Numbered from the stretch's first letter, positions 26,519 to 39,262 are shown. The stretch: DNA of 64,000 bases from Anarhynchus alexandrinus (GCA_008711295.1 VUYV01000020.1:4524200-4588199); one strand, 5' to 3'. The notes: generated by a model from the sequence alone, not told the origin. A program made the numbers and translations.

Positions 26519-27040
26519 TGCATCCCAACAAAGAGGAAGTTGGACAAAAACATCAGGAGGCCTGCATGAACCAGGAGCTCCTGGACAAACTCAAACAGAA
26601 AAAAGGAAGCCTACAGAGGGTGGAAGCAAGGACAGGTAGCCTGGAAGGAACACAGAAAAATTGTCCAAGCAGACAGGGATCAGGTTAGGAAAGCTAAAGT
26701 CCAGATAGAATTAAATCTCACCAGGGACATCAAGGGCAACAAGAAAAGCTTCTATAGGTCCCACATGACATCCTTGTCTCTGAAATGGAGAGACATGGAT
26801 TTGATGGATGGACCACATGGTGGATAAGGAATTGGCTGGACAGTCACACTCAAAGAGTTGCGGTCAACAGCTCGATGTCCAAGCGGTGACCAGTGACGAG
26901 TAGCATTTCTCATGGGTCAGTACTGGGACTGGTGCTGTTTAACATCTTTGTCGGCAATAGAGACAGTGGGATCAAGTGCACCCTCAGCAAGTTTGCTGAC
27001 AACACGAAGCTGTGTGGTGCGGTCGACATGCCAGAGGGAA

Positions 27041-27080
27041 GGGATGCCACCCAGAGGGACGGGATGCCACCCAGAGGGAC
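27041..27080. repeat. Exact 20-bp tandem duplication inside a CR1
   Basis: The 20-mer GGGATGCCACCCAGAGGGAC is present twice back to back at 27,041-27,060 and 27,061-27,080, within the RT part of the CR1 copy. One copy is expected from the CR1 consensus. The duplication shifts the frame. Two identical units point to a fairly recent slippage event after insertion. Confidence 0.9.
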
Positions 27081-29675
27081 CTGGACAGGCTTGAGAGGTG
27101 AGCCTGTGCAAACCCTATGAAGTTCAACCAGGCCAAGTGCAAAGTCCTGCACATGGGTCAGGGCAATCACAAGCACTAATACAGGCTGGGCAGAGAATGG
27201 ATTGAGAGCAGCCCTAAGGAGAAGGACTTGGGGGTGTTGGTTGGCGAGAAGCTCAAGATGAGCTGGCAATGTGCGCTCCCAGCCCAGAAAGCCAACTGCA
27301 TCCTGGGCTGCATCAAAAGGAGCGTGGCCAGCAGGTCAAGTGAGGTGATTCTGGCCCTTTACTCCACTCCCATGAGACCCCACCTGGAGTACTGCATCCA
27401 GCTCTGGGGCTCCAAACCTAAGAAGGACATGGACCTGTTGGAGTGAGTCCAGAGGAGGGCCACAAAAATGTTCGGAGGGCTGGAGTATCCCTCCTATGAA
27501 GATAGGCTGAGATAGCTGGCATTGTTCAGCCTGGAGAAGAGAAGGCTCCAGGGAGACCTTATAGCAGCCTCCCAGTACTTAAAGGGGGCCTAAAGGAAAG
27601 ATGGGGAGGGACTCTTTATCAGCGAGTGTAGCGATAGGACAAGGGGTAATGGTTTTAAGCTGCAAGAGTGTACATTTGGATTAGATATTAGGAAAAAATT
27701 CTTTACTCTGAAGGTGGTGAGACACTGGAACAGGTTGCGCAGAGAAGCTGTAGATGCCCCATCCCTGGAGGTGTTCAAGGCCAGGCTGGATGGGTCTTTG
27801 AGCAACCTGGTCTAGTGGGAGGTGTCTCTGGCCATGGCGGGGGGGGGCTGGAACTAGATGATTAAGGTCCCTTGCAACTCTGACTGTTCTATGATTATCC
27901 TACTTGCTTTGCCCTTGGCATTTACAAGCTGGCAGCAGGTAAGCCTTACTGTCAGTGAAGTGAAGACATAGTCAACTCATTTGCATCCTTCAGGAAAGAA
28001 GAGGAAATCATCACCCTTTCTAGGAAGCAGCTAGGCCAAGTTCTACAAGGGTTACTGCTCTCTTATGCTCTGATTCATCCAGCCCTGGCAGCACGAAGGC
28101 ACTTCGATTACAGCATGTTTTTTCATGGATTAGATAACCATCCAGGGAACACTTAGGGGACACAGAGAAAGACAGATATCTGCTGCCTGGCAGAGTCATA
28201 ATCACCTCCTCGGGGCAGGGTGGGGTTCCTCATGCCTTCCCTCACTACTGAGTCTCTCTCTCCCAGACAGCACCCTTCCTTCCCACACTCCCCCTCTCTG
28301 CCACTGTCAGACTACAAATGCTTTAATCAGCAAGCCAGACATCAGCTGGGTGGCACTGAGCCAAAGAGTCTTTCTAACAGACATCACACCAGAAGAGAAC
28401 ATCTCCTCAGTTCCTCCAAAGGCACAAAGAATGAGACACCTCTACCATGCCCCATCTCCCACTCGCGCTATACATCTAGAGTCCCAGAGTCTCCTGCCAC
28501 AGAACTACATCCTCGCAGGCAAGTAGATAGGACAATCTAATCAATGACTTTCAGCCCCGAACTTTCTCATGCTAGGATTGCCTCACAGCAGCCACGCATG
28601 GCATTTGTTTTGCTGGCTACTTCAGTGCCAAATGCTGGCAGGGGCAAGATAGACAGGGGCTTCTGTGCTGGATGAACAGCTGCTGTAAAATATTTCTGGG
28701 GGTGAAAAATAAAAGCAAAATTGCAGGAGGTTACAAGAAGCGAGATTTCTCATTCTGTAATGGTGCAATCAGTTCCTGCAACAGTTTCCTTATTATATTG
28801 CTTCAACAAGCACTCTACTGCACCCAGGGACAAAGAACTGCTATGGCCCAACTTTTCATACCTGGGACAGACAAGTTCTGGCATTGGGCCCCTTAGAAAA
28901 TGGTGTAAGCCATTACCCTCAGCACAGGCCCCTGAACTCCGCTCAGTCACTCTGGAGAGTGAGACCCAGGGCAGAGATAGTGATGAAACTCCCACCCACA
29001 CCAGCAGTGGGTTTTCCAGCACCCCTTCGGCACAAAGGCAAGCTCACGATGGGCAAACATATGATAACAATTTTCAGGAACTGACAAGGCCTGGATTCAA
29101 ATGGGAGGCTGAGAGGCAAAAAGGACTCATGAGCTCACACATTCTCTATCTGGAAACTATTTGTCAAGTCCTGGAGAGACAGGCAAGGGCAAAGCCCAGC
29201 TGTGCTAAGGATATAGAAATCTCACCCTGAAGCCATTAGCAGCACAAAGCCCAGACTCCAGTGTACCAGGGGTCACATACTGGTCCTTGGTCACATGCAG
29301 CGAGTGCTGTCCTGCAGCCTCTCTGCAACCAGTATCAGCCCGAAGAAAGCTTTCCATGCCAACTGCCCTACCAAATTGTCCAACCAAAACGCCAATATTC
29401 AAATATTCAGCAGGAAGATTGTTGGGCTTGATATTACACAGTTAAGCCCAGATCAGGGCTCACACTGTAGCCAGGCCATTTTCAGTGCCAAGCCAAGACA
29501 AAGTTCCACTTGCCTGCTGTGCACTGAAACTATTCACCCACCAAAGGGGTGCAGTGTCTGTAGTGAGAATCCAAATGTTAGCACAGGATGTGTTTTTGTC
29601 TTCTGTGCTGGCCTTTTTCATCCTAGCATCTCAAAGGATTTTAAATAATGCATTAAGGCTCCATAAGACAATGGT

Positions 29676-29780
29676 ATTGATATTATCTACTCATACATGC
29701 AGGCAAACTATGGCAGAAAGGTTTCACAACTTGCCCAGAACTACCTAGTGATTTTGTAGCATAACTGGAAATATACCCAC
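29676..29780 (-). repeat. Possible MIR-like remnant
   Basis: TATTATCTACTCATACATGC, GGCAGAAAGGTTTCACAACT and TTGCCCAGAACTACCTAGTG resemble the reverse MIR core, including the 'aggtt..acttgccca' block. Similarity is weak. Confidence 0.35.
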
Positions 29781-31487
29781 ATACCCAAACTCTCTGCCTT
29801 TAAAACAATGCTTTCCTTACCATCCACCTACCCACACATAAATAAGGACAATTTGGATTGCTCATCATGCCAACCCAAAGCTGCTCTCCTCCAAGACAGT
29901 TCTCTCTCCCTGCAAATGCTACACTCTGACTTCTCAAGCTGCCAAAAGCAGATTTCAAAGGAGATCCAGCCAGTCCCACTAAACAGCACAGGAGCACGAA
30001 CCGTTTACTTCCTCTCTGTTTACACAACCTGCCAACACCAATTAGTCTCATCCCCTGGGAACAAGCTTAGCAGTTCCAAGGAGTCTTTGTGATACCCTGG
30101 ACTTTGTTACACCTCAGCCAACCTTGCATCCCCTGGTGCCTTCACCTAAAGCCATCAAAGGATGTCCCTGCTGCTCTCCTTGACCTCATGCTCTCAGCAT
30201 TACCAAAAAGCCAGATCTGCTGAGGTTAACAAGGTGGCAGCAGCCACGGTCTTTCTAGGACATGCACAGCCTTCATTAAATAGCAAGTGTCTGGCGGCAG
30301 GGCCTGCATGTAATGAGGCTCCTGTCCAAGGACCATGATCAAGGGGTGGCTGGGAGAGGGCATTCACTGCAGCAATGCGGGTGTTTGCACGAGCCAGGGT
30401 GTTTCTGCCCAATTAGGGGAAAGAAAGGAAGAAGTCTTCTGAGCTAATTTTCTAGTCCTTTGGATGAGTGAAGAAAAGCATGCATTGAATTGCCCTCTCT
30501 CAGCCTCAATAGGGAAGAGGCTGGGTGGCCAGCTGACCAGCCAGCCAGGGTGGGAAATATACCCACCAACTGTCCAAATTCACAGCTGGGGCACAGAAAG
30601 GCAGAATCACACTGTCCCATGAAGCCGGAAAGGCATGGCCCAGCACCTAAACAGAACAGGACTTTTTAAACCTGCTCCTGTGCAGCCTTTCCTGCTGAGA
30701 GAGGCTGAACTCAAAAGGCCCAGATGATGATTTCCATTTATGCACAGGCCACGGCACAGCAATTCCCCAATCCCTTAAAAGCACTCAGATTGCCCTCAAC
30801 CCACTTGTCTGTCCCAAATTTGCTCCCCTTCCTTACCAAAAGGCACCAAATCACTGGAACATAGGAAGACATTTGGACACCACATGCCACTGATCCACAG
30901 CCTTCCTGCAAAAAGCTGCCTTGTCTGTTCAACCCTAAGAATAGCTTAAGCATCCCAACACAGAGCTGCTCCACACCACAACTCTCCGGACCAATTTTCC
31001 ATCACCATCCAATGTAAACAAGATTTGATGCAAAGGCAAAGCACTCAGCATCTCTTCATCCACCCCTGAGTAATCCATACCACATCGTGCACCCAAAAGT
31101 GTCTTCTTGTATCAGAACACATTTGCTTCTGGCACAAATTAATCTTGCCTGATACTCTTTGTCATCTGTCAGCTCCACAGAACTGCAGGAATGGGAAGTA
31201 AGGATCAGGGACAAGGGTGAAAACCACATCTGCTGCTCAAAAGAGTTTCCATCTGATCAAGCTTTTCAGCTGTATTCTCAGGCAAGCACATGATAGTAAG
31301 AATCACAAAGCAAGAACAGCTTGATATTCAGAGCCCAGATGAAGCCTTAGAGTAGCCAGTTTAATATTATCATTCCTCACTTGCATTGTTTACCTGACTA
31401 AAAAACACATGATGCCAAGTGCTGCCCAGGTGGTTAAGGGGCATTTTTGTTGGAGAATGAAAACAGACCAAGAAAGAAACATCCTTG

Positions 31488-31605
31488 TCCCTTTTTACAG
31501 GTGGGGAATGGAGGTACTGAACAAGACTTGTCCAGCTTCATACAAGGATTTTGTGGCAGAAATAAAAATGAAACCCAGATTTCAGATCACTGTCATACAA
31601 AATGA
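31488..31605 (-). repeat. Possible MIR-like remnant
   Basis: CCCTTTTTACAGGTGGGGAA, ACTTGTCCAGCTTCATACAA and GGCAGAAATAAAAATGAAAC keep the spacing of a reverse MIR core (ccattttacagatggggaaa, acttgcccaaggtcacac, ggcagagctgggatt). Weak but ordered similarity. Confidence 0.35.
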
Positions 31606-33617
31606 GATCCCTGATTTTAGCTAAGCTGACGGGAATCCAAAAGTCAGCAGACTGAGTCTGCAAAACTATCATTATTTCTATCATGATTTTTTTTGTAGCA
31701 GAAACAAGTACAAGTAGCAAGCAAAGCCATGCAGTGAACAAGACTTCCTAAATCAAGCAAGAAGTCATCATAAAGCTTCAACATTTTACTGGTTGAAAAT
31801 TAACCAATTAAAACTATAAAAACGTTGTAACAGTGTTTGGTCATTTATAAGGCTGCATCTCACTTTGCATATTTCCCCACCTTCCCCCCCACCAAAAAAA
31901 TACACTTTAAAATCAAACCCCTAGCTGAATATCCTTTTAGAACAGGGATTCCACAAGCTAGAAGTGTTAATGACATCTACAGTAAAAGTGTTATTTAAAA
32001 AAAAGACACCCCAACCTCAACCCCAGATTTCAAATTTTGCAATAGTCTTTGCCTCAATCTAGAAGTGTAGAGAGCAGATGGACCAGGAAGCAAATAGTTT
32101 TCAAAACATTTCCCAGAAAGACCACAATAGTTTGGAAAGCTTATTTAAATTAGCCTTTAACTTCCACCAGCACACTCCCAAACACAGTGCTAAAGGGAAT
32201 TTAAGGCAGAGCAGGTAGATGCTATGCCTGGGATCCAAATTGGAGAAAGCACCTAGGCCGAAAGGGACATTTCTCCATTTACTCACATGCACTCTAAAAA
32301 AAAGAGAGAAGGCTGGGCACAGGCTTACCAGGTTTTTTTCTCCTCTCATTAGGATGTGAGACTAATTAAAGACTGTCAGTATCAGAAGATTTGAGTGATG
32401 TGAAATACAAGACTGAGCCTTTTGAATGTTCTGTGAGCAGAAACTTGGCTAGAAGGGCAAAGAGGGGGTGAGGAAAACTGTACTGAAACCACAAGTCTGC
32501 ATTATGTATTCATGGGATGTATGCTACCAGCAGGCTTGAGAACAGGCAGTGATGTAATGGGGAAGTGAAGGGGTCTCACTTTTACAGATCTTGGAAAATA
32601 AATACATAGTCCTTTCTTTTAGTGGGTGCATCTCATAGGCTTAAAGGGGGCAGCGTTAGTGATGTTACAACTAGTACATCCAACCAACCAGAGGCAGTGA
32701 AATTCCTCCTTAATGAGAGGAAATTCAGAACTGAAAATAGCTGTCTTTAACTTACTGCAATTTACCAGGGTCAGCAGATGTCTGCAGATACCTTTCCAAA
32801 CTGACACTACACCAGTGCAAGAAGAAAAACAAATAATGAAGAGGAAGCTGAAATACTAACTCTACAGCAATGCCTTCTGAGAGGCACCAGATGGGCACTG
32901 CACAGGGCAGCCCACCCCACCAGTACCAGGCATGCCCTGTTTCCCAGCCTCTGCAGAGATGAGGCAAACTCCTAGCATTTATGCATCTCAATCCCAGGCC
33001 CCTACCAAAGTCCTCCAAAATCAAGAATAATTGCATCTAGAGCAAACTGTGAACAGTTTGTATTTGTAAAGCATTAAGATGGTAAAAAGCACTGTTTTAC
33101 ATTGCTGTAAAACTCCTAGGAGGCATAAAGAGACCTGGGCCCAAGGAGGTCAACAAGTATGGAAACACCTATGATGCAATCTACAACCACTTTTATCACA
33201 AAGGCATTCTTTATATGTCTCTAAGCAATTAATCTATTTTTGAGTAAATGGTATGGGTCAGCTCATGGCAGCAGAGGTAACTTGACAAAAATGAACTCTA
33301 GTGATCTTGTTCCTGTGTCGTCAATGAACTGGACAGCATGGGTGCTGCCTTCCTAATGGGGGTAGCAAGAGAACAGCCCAGCTGTAGCAAGAGCCACTCA
33401 AGTAGCAGTGGGTCTACCTCTCAAGGTGGGTATCTACACTTAGACCTAGTTTATCCTGGACAGACAGCAGAAGTACCAATTATGCCTCTGAAGATGTGAT
33501 TGCAAGAAGCAACACTACGGATTTACTGAACCCTGCCTCAGTAACCCTTTTCCATCTTTGCTTACAACATCTTCTCTCCCATGATGCTGCTTTCCTCCAG
33601 ATGAAGTTCTGCCTTAC

Positions 33618-34108
33618 CTGCTGCATTTTTTCCAGGTCAAGGCTGGGCCTGCTGACCTTATCCCCGTATCCTTGCCGATGTCTCTTACAAGGCATGACTT
33701 GCTCAAGGCCTGCCCCGACGCTTGTGAAGATTAAAGGTCTGGAGGCTGGGCTCCGCACCAGGGGTTGGAGTCTCTTGGGAGGGGAGGCACTGAATAGCAC
33801 AGGGCTTGGGCTGGCATGCACGCCATCGGCCTGCTCTGCCACAGGCCGGAATGACATCGCACACAAGTTCTTCACTTCTTCGTCACTGGAGGAGGTGTTG
33901 TTGCTGTCACTGCAGCAGGCAAGCCTGCTGACCTGGGACCACTTTCGCTTCTCAGCAGCAAACTCTCGGTTGATGCGCTCCAGCTCCTCTTCCGAGCTGT
34001 GGCGGTCAAGGCTGGCATGGAAGAGGGCCCGAACCTTGCAGCATTGATTCTCCTGGTTCTGGAGCTGGTTGGTGGCCAGAGGGGTCAAGGTACAATTCCT
34101 TCTTCTCT
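33618..34108 (-). CDS. Coding exon 3: main body of the FAM53-like protein
   Basis: This 491-nt exon supplies residues 49-212, most of the known protein. The acceptor is CTCCCACCAG and the donor is CAGCAG|GTAAGG. The split codon G+AG restores the frame from exon 2 exactly. Visible parts, in order, are a polar Q/N-rich start (about 61-70), a charged likely helix SSEEELERINREFAAEKRKW (86-105), and a serine/acidic run with TSSSDEEVK (120-128). Then come SP-rich pieces SPSPVLFSASPPKRL (148-162) and RSPASRPLIF (167-176), and a basic segment CKRHRQ (189-194) before SRPSLDLEKMQQ (201-212). KRHR could serve nuclear import. The RPSLDxxKM motif resembles the one I recall near the C-terminus of FAM53 proteins. 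The INRE helix followed by SPKR also faintly recalls FAM122/PABIR proteins. No enzymatic domain, signal peptide or membrane segment is visible, so a nuclear adaptor role is inference. Confidence 0.8.
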
Positions 34109-35407
34109 CTGGTGGGAGGAGAAGATAGAGGAGTGGCAGAGCAGATCTGTGTCCCACACCCTAATAAACTGGGTCTGCTTTCTCCTGACCTGTTTTGTTT
34201 GTTTGTTTTTTTACCTCCTCCCAAGTAAACCTCTGAGCTGTTTTCTGCCATTTTTTCCCCCCAGAAGAAACACACACACCTCCCCCCCTCAGCTGAATGC
34301 TTCCCTTTGGAAGTTTCCAGAACTTAGTTTGCAAGGGGATGTCTAGCAGTCTGGTCTAAACAGTCACCTGGAAGTCTAGTTGCAGAGTGAGAACACAGAC
34401 CTGATGCCCACCTCATCCCCTGAAGGTTGAGAAAACATGATCTTGCAAATGTCTTATTAGGCACCTACGTCTAGCTAGAAACATTAAATTCTAGTGACCA
34501 GTTCTCAGGGCAGAGGCAGTAAGTTAGTTACATTATTCTAAGCAGCACATCTGTGGCTCAAATAATAGAGATACGGTTTCTGGAGGTAAAAGTCCTCTTT
34601 CTATTACAGGCCTTGCCATATAAGAGAGCCTGCCTTCAGCCATAAGCTGGGCACGCTTTACCAGTTCTGCTGAGCTCTTTCCCTGTTAAGCATGTGGAGC
34701 AGGGATTTGAATTTCGACAGGACATCCTTTGGGTCAGGAATTTAACTTCTGCCCTTGCATAAGAATCCACTTGAATTTGGCCAAATTACGATAAAACACA
34801 GGGCATGCACAAATGACAGAGACCTACCATAGCTCAAGAGATGCATTTACTACAGATTTCACCTACAGCTCTAAGCTGCTTCATACTAGGTCTGAAAACA
34901 ATAGGAGAGCATCTGTCTCCTCTACAAATGATCCTCAGCTAGATTCAAGAACAGGGCTGCCCAATACCCACAGTGCAGGAGGAAGGGAGCGAGCTAATCA
35001 GACAAGTGAGTCCAGGGGAATGAGGAAAGGGAATGTCAAAACTGGAAATGACAAGGAAGAGGAAACCTAGAACAAAGATGATGCAAGTGCACAAGGATGG
35101 CATAGAAGACAAATTTTTAGTCCCAGCTCTGCTGCTGGCCCAATTGTAGACCTCTGCCCCATGTCTGCAGCACTGGGGCCTTAACGTGTGGTTAACAATG
35201 TCTGTATCTGGTAAGAAAAGTGCAACTGCAGCATGTGATAACACCAGCTTCTCCCTGTGAGGTCCCAAAGACTTCAAGGTGACTGACTTAATGCATCTGG
35301 TTGTGATACACTGGGGACAGAGAAGGAGGCACTTCTAAGAGCACAGGTGAAAAGCAAAACAGACACCAGCTGTAGCATCCCAGGACCCTCCTATCTTGTC
35401 CCTTTAC
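34109..35407 (-). other. Intron 2 of the FAM53-like gene, about 1.3 kb
   Basis: GTAAAG donor and CCACCAG acceptor with a fair pyrimidine tract (CTCTATCTTCTCCTCC). No repeat or other gene is visible. Confidence 0.7.
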
Positions 35408-35483
35408 CTCTGTCGATCTGAGCAAGTTCCTGGTTCTCTCCCTCAGAGTCATCGCTGTCCTCATCACTTGGGGGGTAGGAGAT
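35408..35483 (-). CDS. Coding exon 2: acidic segment of the FAM53-like protein
   Basis: This 76-nt exon has an acceptor TGCCCCCTAG directly before ATCTCC and a donor GAG|GTAAAG. It continues exon 1 in phase 0, adds residues 24-48 and leaves one base for residue 49. The peptide reads ISYPPSDEDSDDSEGENQ and then ELAQIDR. The dense S/D/E cluster at about residues 29-39 looks like a casein kinase 2 type phospho-acidic patch. Codons show no stop in this frame across the exon, while the flanks fill with stops. It is separated from exon 3 by only about 1.3 kb, and from exon 1 by 19 kb. The acidic patch is not something I recall from FAM53 proteins, so this part argues for a divergent relative or another family. 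Confidence 0.75.
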
Positions 35484-38400
35484 CTAGGGGGCAAGGAGAA
35501 AGAAAAGGCTTCATTGTGAACACTGATCATTGCCCTGCTGCTGCCCAAGCCGCTTCCCCCACCCTCCCCCTCTCATATCCTGCAGTCATCCACCCCACCT
35601 AACCACACACACCCGTCCGTAGCACCTCCCTGTATACACATCCTCATCTCCCAACCTCAAACTCCTATCATATCCTCTTACTTGCAGCAACACAAAACAC
35701 AGCCTACCGCTATTTCCACCTTACTGCACCACCAACTCTTTCCCAAGCACAACGAACATACACTGCCCATAGCTCCCCAGACACACAGCTTATAACCATC
35801 ATGGCCTACCACATCCACATCACGTGGACAACTGAATCTCCAAAACCCATCACCGAAATAAAGACACATCCTGTCAACAGCACTATCATCTTGCAAGGCA
35901 ACCACAAATGGAAGTGGCATGTTAACTTTAGCTGTCCTATGTATGTACCCGCACTTCCCCCTTGAAGGCACACACACAAGCCACCAAAAAATAGACTCAT
36001 CTTGCTGTCCTACAGGACACCTCTGAAGAATGTAATAGAAATAAAAGAAACAGGATTTCACAGAAATGCAAACAATAACATTATGCTGTCCCCACCAGCA
36101 CACAATCTTACAGTACCACTGAACACCCTTAAATGCTCCAAGAGTAAGGACAATTCACATGTTTTGTCTATCAGGAACTTTCAGGAGCATTTGCTCTGGG
36201 TCAGCCAATGGACTTCACCAAACCATTTGCTGTATACCCAAATACCCACTTACTCAAAACATGTTCTAACACTGAACAAACTTGGTAGTTGCCACTTGAG
36301 AAGAGTTGAGAGATGTGAAACCAAGCTTTTGTAGGTCAGATAAATCCCACTGCTGCTGAGTTTCCTACGTAGAGGAAACCCTACCTACCTTGTTCCTAAA
36401 GTGACTTTTGTTCTGCTGCATAGAGCATACCTGGCAGTTATTAGATCAGACCTCTGAGCTATGCAGCTTAGTATGTGTCTCTGGCAATGGCCAAAACCAA
36501 ATGAGTCAAAGGAAAATGCAATACTTCAAAAGAAACTTTTATAAGAGACGGTTCTGGAATAACATGATCACTGCAAGATGAGCTTTATTATTCCTTACAC
36601 CTTTTTATTCAGACTAACAACAAACATTCCCATCATTCTTAGCTGAGTCTCACAAGCTACTTGCCCACAACAGAATCCAGTGGCATAGGTTTCAGAAGGT
36701 TACATGCTGTGTTTCTATTTTAAAAGTGTCCGATGTGCTGTGCTTGACTTTTACAGAAGATGAGGCAGCATGCAACCATTACACTAATATGGACCCATTT
36801 CATCTCCACTACTGTTCCTAGGGAAACGTCCTTGGAGTGTTTTAGCCTCCCAGAGACCCAAAAGAGCAGCTACACTTAACTAGGTGTTAACTAGACGCAT
36901 ACAGCTGATGCAGAGAAACAGGAATTGTAGACTATTAAGTCAACATTCCTATTTTGTGACCATCCTCCAGGATAGTTTGGGGGTTTCATCCCCTCAAAAG
37001 CCTGTTGCCACCTTTTTTCACCTCCTTTTTTAAAGCTACCTCCTTTATGAAATCAGAAAATATTTTCCTTCCTTGCTAGTCTTTAAACTACTTTCCCAAC
37101 TGTCAAATGATGAATGGAGGAAGTGGCACAAATTTATCCCCATTGCTGATATTCCTGAAGTAAACACAGGGGGTTGTTTTTCCCACCACAACTACAATTT
37201 TCTTGTACGTATTCACACACATGCGTCATTTAATAAAGGCAGCTGGCACTGAGGAACACTGCCAAATTAACAGACTTCTAGTTGTCCCCAGAACAGGTAT
37301 AATACCTTGTTTGTGCCATGGTAGTTCATAGAGGGGACAGCTGACACTGAGGTGCCATTGTGCTAGCTGCTGTACAGACAGACAGTGGTCCTGTCTTCGT
37401 TACAAAAGCTAAGGCTCCAATTCTAACTCGAGAGGTACTGACCTCAGTCTGTGGCTCATTCCCACATAAAAACCTTTCATTTAGACGTGGCAGAGTTTTC
37501 AGTGAGGTTTAACAGCTCTGCATGGGAAACCTATCAGCTCCAGTTTTTGTACTATGTAAATGTCAATACATGGCATGGCGCTGCTTCCAAAAAAAGAGGC
37601 AATGACATCTAGCACACGCAGGTCAAAGAGTTACTGCACAATGTCACTGCCTTGAGATGCTTAAGATATGAGTTGGATTTGAGTCAATGATTGACATTTT
37701 GAAAGCCTTTGTGTCTACCGGTGCTGGGCTTCCAGAATATTCACTCCTCCCTGTACAAGTGCAATTTTGCCAGTCCCTAGTCTCACATGGATAACTCTCC
37801 TCTGCTATGTCCTCTCCAGTCCCACAGGTAACCCAAGATTAACTCCCTGTGAGTTGCCCCAAACACTTCTCTAGAGGCTTTGTTCAGAGCACCTGTGAGA
37901 GAAAAGAAACCTCTTTCAAACAAAAGGATACTGAGTGTGGATTTGGTCCCATAGCATATTCCAAAGAAATTAAAGTGGTAGGACAACACAAAAGGCTTCA
38001 TGGAAAAAAGGAGCTCCCACAGTCGTGGTAATCATCCTCCTGATGCTAGCCATAGAAAAGTGAGCACCTGCTCTTCCAGAATCAACTATGATTTTTATGA
38101 GCAACATATCAAGTGCTTTTCAGAATCAAGGCAACTAGAGACACCTATTGAGCCATTCTTTGTGACACCCACCTTTTCATTTAGAAGAACATACCAGTAG
38201 CACATTTCTCTCAACATTCAGACTTGGTGTCTCCCATTACTCCCACTGGTTTATTATACCCTTGTTCTAGACAATACGCTCAGAAATTAGAATATTTTCA
38301 TAATATACATCACAGGTTGACTGCAAAAAAAAGCCTTAAAATCCAGCAATTGTGCATTTTCTGCATGAATGAAGTAAACAGATAAGACTCAGAAGTCAAA

Positions 38401-38530
38401 CTGCCTCTGATGTCCCATGACCAGCACTGTCTTTCAAAAGTCCTCTCATCTCTGATTTTGTGTGGGTTACATACTTGCAAATACTCTCCTGCTTGGTCTT
38501 CACATCTTTCAGTCAGAGACGTCATCATTT

Positions 38531-38543
38531 CCCCCCCCCCCCC
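38531..38543. repeat. Homopolymer of 13 C
   Basis: Thirteen consecutive C residues (G on the gene strand) in intron 1. Such a tract is prone to length error in assembly and sequencing. Confidence 0.95.
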
Positions 38544-39160
38544 ATTTGTCATTTAGCAAGGTCTGCTATTTTATTATTGTTACATTCTCTTTTTATTAGT
38601 AAATCCTTCCACAAATTATATCCTGGTTGTGAGAACTGAAGTCTCCCAAGCTCCTATGTACGAGACCCTAGCTCCCATGCTCCAGCATGGAGAACCAGCA
38701 TTCATAGCACACTAACAATTAATCTTGCAGAGCTCAAATTTTACACATGAAACTCCCTGCCATAATATACCACTCAGGCAAAGATTAATGGAAGATCGAA
38801 AAAAAAAAAGGGCTGTCTGCATGGATAACAAGAATTTCCAGAAACTATAAAGTTACAGGGAACCAAAGACTAATGCTCTGACTAGCTGGAGATAAATGCA
38901 CCCTCCCTTGACTCTTCCCAGGCTTTAACAGTAACACTTTCCTCTCTTCAAAAGCATTCCACTAAACACAGCGGGATTGTGTTCAGGCCTCCAGCCTCCC
39001 CTTACACAGTCCCTGTCTTATATTAGCCACAGATTTACTTTTGTCTGAGGCTGCACAGACTCGTTTGCCTCACAAACTCAGAACTGTGGCACTGAGATAA
39101 CAGAAAGCTTGATCTCCATGTCAAAGATCCCACTAGATCATGGCTTCATTCACAGCATAG

Positions 39161-39262
39161 GAATCACAGAACTGTTTAGATTGGAAGAGACTTCTAGGTA
39201 TTATCTATCCCAAGCCCCTACTCAAGCTGAGTCAACTAGTACAGGTTGCCCAGGACTGTGCC
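39161..39262 (-). mobile_element. CR1 LINE 3' tip, reverse, about 100 bp
   Basis: AATCACAGAACTGTTTAGAT starts a reverse CR1 3' end that runs about 100 bp, to AACTAGTACAGGTTGCCCAGGACTGTG, before similarity is lost. Very short and diverged. It lies in intron 1 of the host gene. Confidence 0.75.

Larger units (their letters stand above)
25846..27895 (+). mobile_element. Long CR1 LINE copy with endonuclease segment and internal deletion
   Basis: CR1 similarity starts near AGGCTCTTCAGGAAGGATAG and continues to a 3' end at about 27,895 (GTTCTATGATT). It covers the end of the endonuclease domain, the linker, and the 3' third of the element. Around 26,765-26,800 the text jumps from TTCTATAGGTCCC, well upstream of the RT, to a region just before PQGS-type sequence. 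Much of the RT is therefore missing, roughly 1 kb by my memory of the consensus. The 3' block includes CTGGAGTACTGCATCCAGCT and the standard tail. At about 2 kb it is long for a bird CR1. It lies only about 60 bp after the previous CR1. Confidence 0.9.
7667..33617 (-). other. Intron 3 of the FAM53-like gene, about 26 kb
   Basis: The donor is GTAAGG and the acceptor is TTTCAG. Apart from CR1 copies at 17.3, 24.7-25.8 and 25.8-27.9 kb and a few possible MIR scraps, no feature is supported. Stretches 12.15-13.26, 18.5-18.7 and 20.4-21.5 kb are AT-rich and repeat-free. 13.5-14.9 kb is GC-richer and therefore has long chance frames on both strands, without family motifs. Confidence 0.65.

Noticed and set aside
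33480..34157. Reading the 225-codon frame as a complete single-exon gene
   Set aside because: The coding-like part is bounded by a good acceptor at 34,109 and a good donor at 33,617, and both phases match neighbouring exons. Residues outside these limits look like intron translation.
36570..36610. AATAAA-type signals on the minus strand, possible intronic polyadenylation
   Set aside because: Isolated AT-rich hexamers are common in introns, and no terminal exon is visible upstream in intron 1.
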